The notes: generated by a model not told the origin, from the sequence alone. A stretch of 41,765 nucleotides of DNA from Collinsella aerofaciens (GCF_028207065.1 NZ_JAQLFP010000023.1:1-41765); one strand, 5' to 3'. Numbered from the stretch's first letter, positions 16,678-24,519 are shown. Numbers and translations: made by a program.

Positions 16678-17529
16678 CTAGGCCAAAGAACACGGGTAGA
16701 ACGTTTGGTTAAAAAAGTCGATGACTTCGTTTTCGAACGCATTGATGCGCTCATGAGCGTATTTGGCATAGATGATATGCCTCCGGTCACACTCAAGACC
16801 GTTGAATACGGCAAACTGGCCCTTGGGATCGCTCACGGCATCCATGAGCGATGTGCCCATGAGCACCGATCCACGCACCCGAGACGACAACGCCTCGAGG
16901 CCACCGGGAATTGGATTGGCAACCGCCGTGCAGGCGAGGCCCCGCTCGTCCAGAGCAGAAACCGCCAGCGCGACTCCGCCGCCAAGGCCCTCGCCCCATG
17001 CAAAGATGCGGTCGGGGTCCACGCCATCAAGATTGCGCGCCACCTTCGCCATCGCGCAACCCCAACGGACGCGCTTGACAAAAGCAGGAGAGGCAATCCC
17101 CTGCTGCAGCTCGCTGGATCCAATCGCCTCATCGTCCAGCGCAAGCACGGCATATCCCATGGCGGCAAACCTCGTCATGTGATGCCATCCACGCACGGGT
17201 CGGTCGATGTCGTGAAACATCAGACAGAGCGGCACAAGCTCGGATGCCCGGGCGTGACCTAAGGGCTCAATCAAACGGCCGTGTACGACATACCCGCCGA
17301 GTTCAAAGGAAACCTCGGAGTAACGCGCGCACGGATTGACGAAATCAATCGCCGTAACAGTCAGGCCGCAAACCTCAAAGTCCGAGGCGGCTGTCTCTAA
17401 TTTGGAAACATCCGCAGAAGCATCGCCGCGCCAACCCCGGAAATCAGAGAGCCTTGACGAAACCGTTCCAGGCATCCCCGCGAGCCTGGGGACAATCAGC
17501 TCGTCGACATTGCTCTCGCACTTAGACAT
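16678..17529 (-). CDS. Esterase-like protein that has lost its catalytic serine (CE7/AXE1 paralogue)
   Basis: It is 283 aa and shares the CE7 (acetyl xylan esterase/cephalosporin-C deacetylase) layout with the gene just upstream. The nucleophile motif GASQGGG of the neighbour reads GEGLGGG here (residues 179-185), so Ser is Gly181. The Asp (Asp230, same spacing to QFAVFN) and the His (His259 in KYAHE) are kept. The oxyanion segment HGY has become HDI (106-108), and about 40 residues between nucleophile and Asp are missing. It has no signal peptide. Its ATG overlaps the esterase stop by 8 nt, so the pair is co-translated. It is unlikely to be an esterase by the usual mechanism and may be a regulatory or partner subunit, or an enzyme with a new mechanism. 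The frame is intact, so it is not an obvious pseudogene. Confidence 0.75.
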   Translation of the reverse strand: MSKCESNVDELIVPRLAGMPGTVSSRLSDFRGWRGDASADVSKLETAASDFEVCGLTVTAIDFVNPCARYSEVSFELGGYVVHGRLIEPLGHARASELVPLCLMFHDIDRPVRGWHHMTRFAAMGYAVLALDDEAIGSSELQQGIASPAFVKRVRWGCAMAKVARNLDGVDPDRIFAWGEGLGGGVALAVSALDERGLACTAVANPIPGGLEALSSRVRGSVLMGTSLMDAVSDPKGQFAVFNGLECDRRHIIYAKYAHERINAFENEVIDFFNQTFYPCSLA

Positions 17530-18499
17530 GAGCCTCCCCTCCCTCGCAGAAAAACGGAATGATCATGTCGTCAAAGTCCTGAATCTCCTCGTGGCCAAAG
17601 CCCTCAAAGAACTCGTGTCGCTTCTCACAGGCCAGGTTGTTGTAGACCGCAAACTGCGTCGCCGGCGGGCAGACGATATCGGCTGTGCCCGCGCCAAACA
17701 GCACGGGGCATTTGACCATGGGGGCAAAGTTCTTGGAATCGAAGTACGCCAGTTTGGCATAGGCCTCTTCAATACGAGTCGAGTCCTCGTCAAACCAACG
17801 CGACCAATAACGCAGGCCCTCATAAGCGATATCGTCGGCATCCAGATCCCAAACAAGGCGGAAATCCGACAGGAAGGGATAGAGGATGGCGGCACGATTG
17901 ATAAGCTCGCTATTAAGCGCGCAGGTCGCAATGCCCAAACCGCCGCCCTGTGATGCGCCGTTCACAAATACGCGGGAAAAATCGATGCCCTCGAGCTCGC
18001 GAACAATACGGCACAGAATGCGGATATCCTGGTGCAAGCGGACATAGTAGAGGTTGGCCGGGTCGCCATCGATACCGGCGACGATATGGCCCGCGACCGT
18101 TGTGCCTTCAAATCCACCAATATCCTCGGAGGGGCCACCCTGGCCGGGGCAGTCGAGGGCAATGAGCGCCATGCCCATGCCCGCAAACGACGCCTGCTCG
18201 AACCAGCTGCGGCTTGCACCCGGATAGCCGTGGAACTGTAACACCAGCGGCACGGGCTCGTCCGAAACCGGCTTGAGATACTTGGCATGCAGGCGGGCGC
18301 CGCACATGCCGGTATACCAGAGGTCAAAAAACTGGCAGGTCGCAGTATCGGCAATCGATGCCGCCTCGACCGCATAGTCGATCTTGACGGCGTCAGCCTC
18401 GGCCATGCGGTCGTTCCAAAAGAGATCGAAATCGGATGGACGGGGCATGGCGCCCCGATAACCACCAAATTGCTGTTGTAGCTCCTGAGCGCTTGGCAT
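17522..18499 (-). CDS. Cytoplasmic acetyl esterase, CE7/AXE1 family, probable sialate O-acetylesterase
   Basis: This is an alpha/beta hydrolase of 325 aa, the usual length for CE7 (acetyl xylan esterase/cephalosporin-C deacetylase). The triad is Ser183 in GASQGGG, Asp274 in GTADIVCPP and His303 in FGHEE; the oxyanion motif HGY is at 90-92. No signal peptide is present. I chose ATG 18499; a TTG at 18514 is in frame but sits right on the only purine-rich site. CE7 enzymes remove acetyl groups from small sugars. Inside a sialic-acid uptake operon the natural reading is removal of O-acetyl groups from imported sialic acid before NanA. The substrate is inference; acetylated oligosaccharides remain possible. 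Confidence 0.85.
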   Translation of the reverse strand: MPSAQELQQQFGGYRGAMPRPSDFDLFWNDRMAEADAVKIDYAVEAASIADTATCQFFDLWYTGMCGARLHAKYLKPVSDEPVPLVLQFHGYPGASRSWFEQASFAGMGMALIALDCPGQGGPSEDIGGFEGTTVAGHIVAGIDGDPANLYYVRLHQDIRILCRIVRELEGIDFSRVFVNGASQGGGLGIATCALNSELINRAAILYPFLSDFRLVWDLDADDIAYEGLRYWSRWFDEDSTRIEEAYAKLAYFDSKNFAPMVKCPVLFGAGTADIVCPPATQFAVYNNLACEKRHEFFEGFGHEEIQDFDDMIIPFFCEGGEAHV

Positions 18500-18536
18500 G
18501 GCCCGTGAACCCAACCTTTCGAAATCGCAACGGAGG

Positions 18537-18562
18537 TGCGCCCGGCAAGGGAACCGGGCGCA
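18537..18562 (-). other. Intercistronic stem-loop between the importer ATPase and the esterase
   Basis: Perfect 9-bp arms tgcgcccgg (18537-18545) and ccgggcgca (18554-18562) with an 8-nt loop, no T tract. It separates the transport genes from the catabolic genes of the island and may mark an mRNA cleavage or stability point. Confidence 0.65.
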
Positions 18563-18579
18563 CGGGAGGGAAAGCGAAC

Positions 18580-19407
18580 CTACTCGCCGAGCTTGGGATG
18601 AAGCAGCGACGGCGCAGCGCCGAGCAGCATCTTGGTGTAGGGGTCCTGAGGGTGCTGGAAGACCTGCTTGGCCTCGCCCTGCTCGACGATCTTGCCGCCA
18701 TTCATAACGATGATGTCGTCAGAGATATAGCGGACCGTCTGGATGTCATGGCTGATGAACACCATGGCCAGGCCGAGCTCCTTCTTAAGGTCGGTCAGCA
18801 GGTTCAGAATCTGCGCGCGGACCGAAACGTCCAGAGCCGAGGTGGGCTCGTCGGCGATGATGGCATCGGGGTTCAGCGACAGAGCACGGGCAATTGCGAC
18901 GCGCTGGCGCTGGCCGCCCGAAAGCTGGCCGGGAAGAACCTCGGCGGCGGAGCTGGGCAGACCGGTGAGCTCCAAGAGCTCCTTGACGCGCTTCTCCTGC
19001 TCGGCCTCGGTACCCAGGTTGTGGACGCGCATGGGGTCGAGCAGCTGCTCGCGAACGACCATGCGGGGGTTGAGCGCCGTGGCCGGGTTCTGGAACACGA
19101 CCGAGATGACACGGCCCATGTGGCGACGGTCCTCGGCGGTACGCTTGGTTACGTCCTTGCCCTTAAAGTAGACCTTGCCGCTCGTGGGGGCCTGCAGGCC
19201 GCACATGACGTTGGCGGTGGTGGACTTACCGCAACCGGACTCGCCGACGATGCCGATCGTCTGACCGGGCATGAGCTTAATCGTTACACCCTGGACGGCG
19301 TGAACCAGGTTAGGGTGCAGAATCGAGCCGGTACGGGTCCTAAAGGTGACGTGGACGTCATCAAGGAAGATGATCGGCTCGACGCCGTTGACTGCGGTCT
19401 CGCTCAT
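18580..19407 (-). CDS. ABC importer ATP-binding protein (OppF-like), sialic-acid island
   Basis: This is the second ATPase of the island importer, 275 aa. Walker A is GESGCGKST (residues 55-63), the signature LSGGQRQR (162-169) and Walker B AIIADEP (182-188). It ends shortly after the ATPase domain and lacks the cysteine-containing C-terminal extension of classical OppF, which makes it about 65 residues shorter than OppF at 313-1341. Its ATG abuts the TAG of the fused permease-ATPase, with ggaggtg just upstream, so both are made together. The role corresponds to SatD in family-5 sialate importers of the SatABCD kind, an assignment by context. Confidence 0.85.
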   Translation of the reverse strand: MSETAVNGVEPIIFLDDVHVTFRTRTGSILHPNLVHAVQGVTIKLMPGQTIGIVGESGCGKSTTANVMCGLQAPTSGKVYFKGKDVTKRTAEDRRHMGRVISVVFQNPATALNPRMVVREQLLDPMRVHNLGTEAEQEKRVKELLELTGLPSSAAEVLPGQLSGGQRQRVAIARALSLNPDAIIADEPTSALDVSVRAQILNLLTDLKKELGLAMVFISHDIQTVRYISDDIIVMNGGKIVEQGEAKQVFQHPQDPYTKMLLGAAPSLLHPKLGE

Positions 19408-21423
19408 CTACATCACCTCCGCGTGAGGGGTCAAACCATTTGCCTTGAGCACCTCGTCGGGGAGCTCGGAATAGAAGTGCTCGGTGCCGGGCACGCGCTT
19501 GAAGACCGGACGGGTGTCCAGGCCAATGCGCGGATGGCTCGAGCGGGGCGCGAAGCGATCGCCCTTGGGGAAATCGCGCGGGCTCGGAACGGCGCCGGGC
19601 ACCTGGTGCAGACGACCCGAACCGCTCTCGATGGACAGAACGGAGCCCAGAAGACCGCGGGTGTACTCGTGGATCGGGTTAGTGAGCAGCTCCTTGGTGG
19701 GCGCCTGCTCGATAACCTGACCGGCGTACATAACCGTGATGTTATGGGCGACCTCGGCGACCAGCGCCAGGTCATGCGAGACGAAGATCATGGCAAAGCC
19801 GAGCTTGGCCTGAAGGTCGTTGAGCAGCTTGATGACCTGCTTCTGGACGGTAACGTCCAGAGCGGTCGTGGGCTCGTCGCAGATGACCAGCTTGGGGTCG
19901 CGGGTAAGGGCCATAGCGATCAGAACACGCTGACGCTGGCCACCGGAAAGCTCATGCGGGTAGCTCTCGAGCGTACGCTTGGGGTCGAGGCCCACGAGCT
20001 CCAGGAGTTCCTCGGCGCTGCGGGTGCCGCCGCGCTTGGTGAGCTGCTTCATCTGGGCAGAGATGAGCATGGAGGGGTTGAGCGAGGACAGGGCGTCCTG
20101 ATAGACCATAGCGATATCGGTACCGCGCAGGCCGAACCACTCCTTCTTGCTCATCTTGAGCAGGTCGCGGCCCTCCCAGAGGACCTCGCCGGAAAGGTGC
20201 TCGTCATCGTCGGTCAGGCCCATGATGGCCAGCGTGGTGATGGACTTACCGCAACCGGACTCGCCCACCAGGCCCATGGTCTGACCAGGACGGACGTCAA
20301 AGTTGACATGGTCGACGACGTTGATATCACCGTGATGCTCAAACTGAATGCAGAAATCGCGGACCGAAAGGATCGGCTCAACAGACTCGTCGGGCACATG
20401 GCGATCGTCACGCTTGAGCTCGACATCGCGCAGGGCGCCAAGGCGAGCGGAGAGGGACTGGGCCTGCTCCTTGTAGGCGCGAACGGGGTCGGAGACCAGC
20501 AGGTCGGCCTCGCGACGCTTGGAGGAATCGGTCGGATCCAGGGCGGCGGAGGGAGCAGCGGCCATGGCGTCGGTAATGCCCTCGGAGAGGATGTTGAGCG
20601 CCAGGCAGGTGATCATGATGGCCAGGCCCGGGAACAGCGCCTGCCACCAACGGCCGGCGAGCACGCCGCCGCGGGCGTCGGCGAGGATGTTGCCCCAGGT
20701 AGCGGTGGGCTCCTGGATACCAGCGCCGATGAAGGTCAGCGAGGCCTCGAAGATGATGGCGTCGGCGACCAGGGTAACGGTGAAGACCATGATCGGGGCG
20801 ATGCAGTTACGCAGAACATGCTTGATCAAAATCCACGGAGCCTTGGCGCCGGAAACGATGACCGCGCGGACATAGTCCTCGCCGTACTCGGACACGATGT
20901 TGGCGCGCACGATACGGGCAATCTGCGGAGTGTACATAAAGCCGATGGCGAAGATGATCGACGGCACGGAGTTGCCCAGGATGGAGACGAAGACGGCCGC
21001 GAGGGCGATGCCCGGGATGGACATGATGATGTCCAGGATACGCATGATCGTCTCGGAAACGGCCTTGCGCGAAACCGCCGCAAGGGCGCCCACGACCGAG
21101 CCGCAGACCAGAGCCATGGCAGTGGCGCCAAAGCCGATAATCAGCGAGTAACGACCACCGTAGAGCATGCGCGACAGAATGTCGCGACCCTTATCGTCGG
21201 TACCGAAGATAAATCCGTTGCCGGGAGCCTGGCGAGCCGTAAAAATCTCGACCGGGCTATAGGGGGCAAGAAGGGGCGCCAGAATCGCAGTCAGGGCGAC
21301 CAGCACCAACACGACGGCGGCAATCTTAGAAGACAGCGTCATCTTCTTCCAGCCACCGAGCTTGAGCCCCTTGGAGGCAGCCTTCTCGAGCTGCTCGGTT
21401 TGCTTCTCTCGAATCTTTACCAT
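19408..21423 (-). CDS. Fused ABC permease (OppC-like) and ATP-binding protein (OppD-like)
   Basis: This single 671-aa protein joins an importer permease to an ATPase. Residues 1-290 are an OppC-type membrane domain with FGTDDKGRDILSRMLYGG (73-90) and the EAA loop DYVRAVIVSGAKAPWILIKH (183-202). A charged linker spans about 291-349. The ATPase follows, with Walker A GESGCGKS (387-394), signature LSGGQRQR (492-499) and Walker B LVICDEP (512-518). In the C-terminal extension the Fe-S cysteines of OppD are replaced: FPKGDRFAPRSSHP has Asp622 and Ser628 where OppD has Cys, and the other two are also not Cys. The fusion is in one clean frame. Sialate import is inferred from the nan genes. Confidence 0.88.
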   Translation of the reverse strand: MVKIREKQTEQLEKAASKGLKLGGWKKMTLSSKIAAVVLVLVALTAILAPLLAPYSPVEIFTARQAPGNGFIFGTDDKGRDILSRMLYGGRYSLIIGFGATAMALVCGSVVGALAAVSRKAVSETIMRILDIIMSIPGIALAAVFVSILGNSVPSIIFAIGFMYTPQIARIVRANIVSEYGEDYVRAVIVSGAKAPWILIKHVLRNCIAPIMVFTVTLVADAIIFEASLTFIGAGIQEPTATWGNILADARGGVLAGRWWQALFPGLAIMITCLALNILSEGITDAMAAAPSAALDPTDSSKRREADLLVSDPVRAYKEQAQSLSARLGALRDVELKRDDRHVPDESVEPILSVRDFCIQFEHHGDINVVDHVNFDVRPGQTMGLVGESGCGKSITTLAIMGLTDDDEHLSGEVLWEGRDLLKMSKKEWFGLRGTDIAMVYQDALSSLNPSMLISAQMKQLTKRGGTRSAEELLELVGLDPKRTLESYPHELSGGQRQRVLIAMALTRDPKLVICDEPTTALDVTVQKQVIKLLNDLQAKLGFAMIFVSHDLALVAEVAHNITVMYAGQVIEQAPTKELLTNPIHEYTRGLLGSVLSIESGSGRLHQVPGAVPSPRDFPKGDRFAPRSSHPRIGLDTRPVFKRVPGTEHFYSELPDEVLKANGLTPHAEVM

Positions 21424-21426
21424 AAT

Positions 21427-22383
21427 CTACACCGTCCTGATGCGCGGGTTGATGAGCAGGTAGAGCATGTCAACCACGATGTTGATGATGATGAAGGCAA
21501 GAGCAACGACGATAACGACGCCCTGAACCAGGTTCGCCTCGTTGCCCTGAACGCCCTGCAGAATCGCGGTGCCCATGCCGGGGAGGTTGAAGATAACCTC
21601 GATGACGACGGCGCCGCCCATGAGGTAACCGATCTTAAGACCGAGGGTGGTGACCGGGGTGATCAGCGCATTGCGAAGAACGTTGATGCCGACGACGACC
21701 TTCTCGGGAACGCCGGCGCCGCGAGCCATACGGACATAATCCTTATCGAGCTCCTCGACCATGGCGGTACGCACGATACGAGTCATCTGGCCCGTCAGCG
21801 GAAATGCCAAGGCGATAGCGGGCATGATCATACGTCCCAGATAGCCAGCCGGATTCGTGGTGAAGTGAGGCAGAGCACCCGATGCCGGAAGCACCTTAAG
21901 GTAGGAAGAGAACAGCAGGATCAACAGAACGGCAAGCCAGAACGACGGGGTTGCCAAGCCGGCGATGGAAAAGACGCGGATCACTTGGTCCGGCCATTTG
22001 TCGCGATACAGTGCCGCGATGACGCCGAGTAAAAACGAAACGACCGCACCGATGGCAAGGCCGATGAAGGTCAGCTGCATCGTGACGGGCAGGGCCGTGG
22101 AGATGCGCTTGGCAACGGAGTTGCGAGCAGCACCATAGGTGCCCATGTCGCCATGGATCAAATCGCCCATATAGCGCACGTAGCGCACAGGCCAGGGGTC
22201 GTCCAGACCATACTTCTCATGGTACTCGGCAACCGCCTCGGGCGAGGCACCGTCACCCAACGCCGTGTAGGCGGGGTCGGTCTTGGAGAACGACATAAGG
22301 AAGAACACCAGGACGGTGACGCCCAATGCCATGATCGGCAGCGCCACAAGACGCCTTCCAATCAAACGTAGCAAGTTGTTCAC
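21427..22383 (-). CDS. ABC importer permease (OppB-like), sialic-acid island
   Basis: This membrane permease is 318 aa from the GTG at 22383, chosen because gggga­g lies just upstream and the product then starts NNLLRLIGRRLVALPIMALGV, the OppB-type N-terminus; the longer frame adds unrelated residues. It has about six membrane segments and the coupling loop DYVRMARGAGVPEKVVVGIN. The C-terminal NPRIRTV matches family ends (DPRIR). It pairs with the permease half of the fusion protein. About 157 bp holding a stem-loop and a 7-bp inverted repeat separate it from the binding-protein gene. Confidence 0.87.
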   Translation of the reverse strand: MNNLLRLIGRRLVALPIMALGVTVLVFFLMSFSKTDPAYTALGDGASPEAVAEYHEKYGLDDPWPVRYVRYMGDLIHGDMGTYGAARNSVAKRISTALPVTMQLTFIGLAIGAVVSFLLGVIAALYRDKWPDQVIRVFSIAGLATPSFWLAVLLILLFSSYLKVLPASGALPHFTTNPAGYLGRMIMPAIALAFPLTGQMTRIVRTAMVEELDKDYVRMARGAGVPEKVVVGINVLRNALITPVTTLGLKIGYLMGGAVVIEVIFNLPGMGTAILQGVQGNEANLVQGVVIVVALAFIIINIVVDMLYLLINPRIRTV

Positions 22384-22423
22384 GTTCTCTCCCCTTTCTT
22401 TTGTCGGTAGGACCAACTGGTAT

Positions 22424-22441
22424 ATGAGTACGGATACTCAT
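22424..22441. promoter_or_regulatory. Inverted repeat upstream of the island permease gene
   Basis: Perfect arms atgagta and tactcat around cgga. It lies between the intercistronic stem-loop and the permease start, where it could be an operator for an internal promoter or a small RNA hairpin. The two cannot be told apart here. Confidence 0.4.
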
Positions 22442-22445
22442 TACA

Positions 22446-22477
22446 AGACCCGAGCGACATCGAGGTCGCCCGGGTCT
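22446..22477 (-). terminator. Leaky terminator between the binding-protein and permease genes of the island
   Basis: The stem agacccg/cgggtct (22446-22452/22471-22477) continues as gcgac/gtcgc after one mismatch, loop atcgag. Downstream on the minus strand is ttgtaatg, a weak T tract. The position mirrors the stem-loop after oppA. Confidence 0.6.
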
Positions 22478-22540
22478 TTGTTTCAACTATGAGGATACGG
22501 TCCCAACGACCGACATCCTGCATACAGACTCAAGCGAGTC

Positions 22541-24154
22541 TTACGCCTTGACGGTCGCAACGCCCCTGAAGGACATGCTCGTCGTGCCGATGCCCTTGAA
22601 GCCATCGAGGGCCTCGCCGTTGGGCGCAGTGGACGGATCGTCCCAGGAAGCGGAGACGGTCTTGACGTGGACAACGGGGTACAGAACGGCGTTGTCGGCA
22701 ATGATGTCGAAGCACTCGTTCCACTTCTTCTGCTGCTCATCGCCCTCAGCGGCAAGAGCCTCGTCCATGAGACCGTGGAGCTTCTGCCACTCAGCGGACT
22801 CCTTCCACGGGCAACGGGTCTGCATCCAGACGTTGTCGCCGTACCACCAGTTGAGCAGCAGGTCGGGGTCGGCGCCGAAGCAGGAAGGATCGCCAGGGGC
22901 AAGGAGGATATCGTAGGCCTCGCCGCCGTCGATGGCAGCGTAGGTGGCCGGCGAGGTATCGGTCTGGATGGTCACATCGAAGCCGAGAGCGTCGAGGTCA
23001 TTCTTGACCTGGGCGGCCATGCCCTTAATCTGCTCGTTGTCGGTGGTGCGCAGGGTAATGGCACCCGGGGTGATGCCAGACTCCTCGATGAGCTTCTTAG
23101 CCTTCTTGGCGTCGGTCTTGTACACCGTGGAAGCCTCATGATAGTTGGTGAAGCTCTTGGGCAGGTAGCAGCTGGCAGCGGTGGCAAGGCCGGCGAAGGT
23201 GTTGCTGACCATCTTCTCGGTGTCGAGCGCATACATGACAGCCTGACGGACCTTGACGTTGTTCCAAGGCTCCTTGGCGACGTTGAACATGATGAAGCGG
23301 GTGCCGAAACCCTGAACGTTATCGATCTTGCAGCCGGCGCTCTCGAGCTGGTCGACGGCGTCAGCGGTAACGAGCTCCATAACGAGCGTGGAGCCCTCCT
23401 GCTGAGCGGTAACGCGAGCGGTGGGGTCGGTCAGGATGCTGTACTGGATCTTCTTATCCTCGGCAGCATACTCACCGTTGTACTCGGGGTTGGGAACCAG
23501 GGTGATCTCGGTATCGGAGATAGAGTCGTACATCCAGGGGCCGGAGCCGATCGGCTGCTTGGCGCGATCCTCCTCGGTCTGGGTGGCCGGGGTAACGCGG
23601 ACGATGGCCAGACGATCCTTGAGCAGGGAGAAGTTGGGGACCTTGGTCTTGACCGTCACGGTGCTGGCGTCCTTGGCCTCGATGGACTCGAAGGGCTGGA
23701 AGAACGGAGCATAGGTAGCGGAAGCGGCGCAAGCGGTGTAGGAGGCAACGACATCGTCAGCGGTGACCTCGGTGCCATCGGAGAACTTGGCGCCCTTGCG
23801 GATGGTGACCTCGAAAGTGGTGTCGTCCACAGACTTGGGATCGTCGGTGGCGAGCTCTTTGAAGGTGCTGTAGTCGTGGTAATCGATGCCGTAGAGGCCC
23901 TCGACGACGTGCCAGTTAGCACCCAGGCCCACAGCGGAGCCGGTGCTGGCGGGATCGAAGCTGGACGGAGCGTAAGCGGAACCAGCGGTGATCACGCCGC
24001 CGCCACGGTTGGCGGAATCGGTGGAACCGGAAGCGGAACCCTCGTCGCTAGAGCTGCCACCGCAGCCGGTGAGACCAAGCCCTGCGACAGCAGCGACGCT
24101 GCCGGTGAGGCCGAGGAACGAACGCCTGGACATACCCTTGTTGATGATGGCCAT
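22541..24154 (-). CDS. Solute-binding lipoprotein (SBP family 5), probable sialic-acid receptor
   Basis: This extracellular receptor of the island importer is 537 aa from ATG 24154 (site aggaga 4 nt upstream). The signal has a twin arginine in SRRSFLGL (residues 9-16), a hydrophobic core and lipobox LTGC with Cys31, so it is probably exported by Tat and lipid-anchored. A Ser/Gly/Glu-rich linker follows. The mature part has the family-5 layout: TFEVTIRKGAKFSDGTEVTADDVV at the N-terminal lobe and KVRQAVMYALDTEKMV in the middle. Family-5 receptors mostly bind peptides, nickel or sugars. Sialic acid is proposed because nan genes share the operon and SatA of Haemophilus ducreyi is a precedent. Confidence 0.82.
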   Translation of the reverse strand: MAIINKGMSRRSFLGLTGSVAAVAGLGLTGCGGSSSDEGSASGSTDSANRGGGVITAGSAYAPSSFDPASTGSAVGLGANWHVVEGLYGIDYHDYSTFKELATDDPKSVDDTTFEVTIRKGAKFSDGTEVTADDVVASYTACAASATYAPFFQPFESIEAKDASTVTVKTKVPNFSLLKDRLAIVRVTPATQTEEDRAKQPIGSGPWMYDSISDTEITLVPNPEYNGEYAAEDKKIQYSILTDPTARVTAQQEGSTLVMELVTADAVDQLESAGCKIDNVQGFGTRFIMFNVAKEPWNNVKVRQAVMYALDTEKMVSNTFAGLATAASCYLPKSFTNYHEASTVYKTDAKKAKKLIEESGITPGAITLRTTDNEQIKGMAAQVKNDLDALGFDVTIQTDTSPATYAAIDGGEAYDILLAPGDPSCFGADPDLLLNWWYGDNVWMQTRCPWKESAEWQKLHGLMDEALAAEGDEQQKKWNECFDIIADNAVLYPVVHVKTVSASWDDPSTAPNGEALDGFKGIGTTSMSFRGVATVKA

Positions 24155-24466
24155 GTCTTCTCCTATCAATAGAGAATCTTACCCGGGAGCGCCTAGACGT
24201 GCCCCCGCGCAACTTGCGGACGATATATACCTTACCTACCGACGAACCCAACTGAGGTGCCGCGCTCGGCGACCGATACATACATACGCTTGAACGGTAT
24301 TTGCTACCGTTCACCGAATTCATTGACAAACGATTCGCCAGACAGTATGTATCGACGAGGTGAGATATCAGTCTTCGTCAACCCGCAGGATAGCAGGGTT
24401 GTTCACCATGGCTAGTCAAACGTTTTAGCGTCAATTAAACCCGAAATCGGCTGGTAATCGCCGTGA
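24155..24466 (-). promoter_or_regulatory. Upstream region of the sialic-acid island
   Basis: About 310 bp without a gene. A candidate promoter on the minus strand is TTGGGT (24251-24246), 16 nt, TATATA (24229-24224), leaving a leader of about 65 nt. Upstream of it lie an 8-bp inverted repeat (24292-24312) nested in a 10-bp one (24274-24354), and an aacgtttt site (about 24418-24426). If transcription instead begins further upstream, near 24385-24420, the inverted repeats would be RNA stems in a long leader. Confidence 0.45.
24274..24354. repeat. Nested inverted repeats upstream of the sialate receptor gene
   Basis: Outer arms cgatacatac (24274-24283) and gtatgtatcg (24345-24354) are perfect over 10 bp. 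Between them, gaacggta (24292-24299) and taccgttc (24305-24312) are perfect over 8 bp with a 5-nt spacer. The inner 21-bp dyad has the size of a dimeric repressor operator; the whole could also fold as RNA. Confidence 0.7.
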
Positions 24467-24496
24467 AATAAATGATTGAAAATCACGCAATCATGT
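24467..24496 (-). terminator. Weak A+T-rich terminator after uvrC
   Basis: On the minus strand atgattg and caatcat form a 7-bp stem with a 9-nt loop, followed by ttattt. This is the only terminator candidate between uvrC and the island. Confidence 0.4.
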
Positions 24497-24519
24497 ATAT
24501 CAGTTGTTTAGAGGCGTGT

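Noticed and set aside
19408..21423. A frameshift or missed stop joining two separate genes
   Set aside because: The frame is continuous through a normal charged linker and both halves are complete, so a true permease-ATPase fusion is more likely than an error.
18436..22032. A 1198-codon open frame on the plus strand across the island
   Set aside because: It runs antisense through three real transporter genes and their boundaries, has repetitive Arg/Asp/Leu-rich composition and no family motif. It is a by-product of high-G+C codon use. The same holds for long plus-strand frames at 256-2568, 6924-8657, 9225-11690 and 24931-27756.
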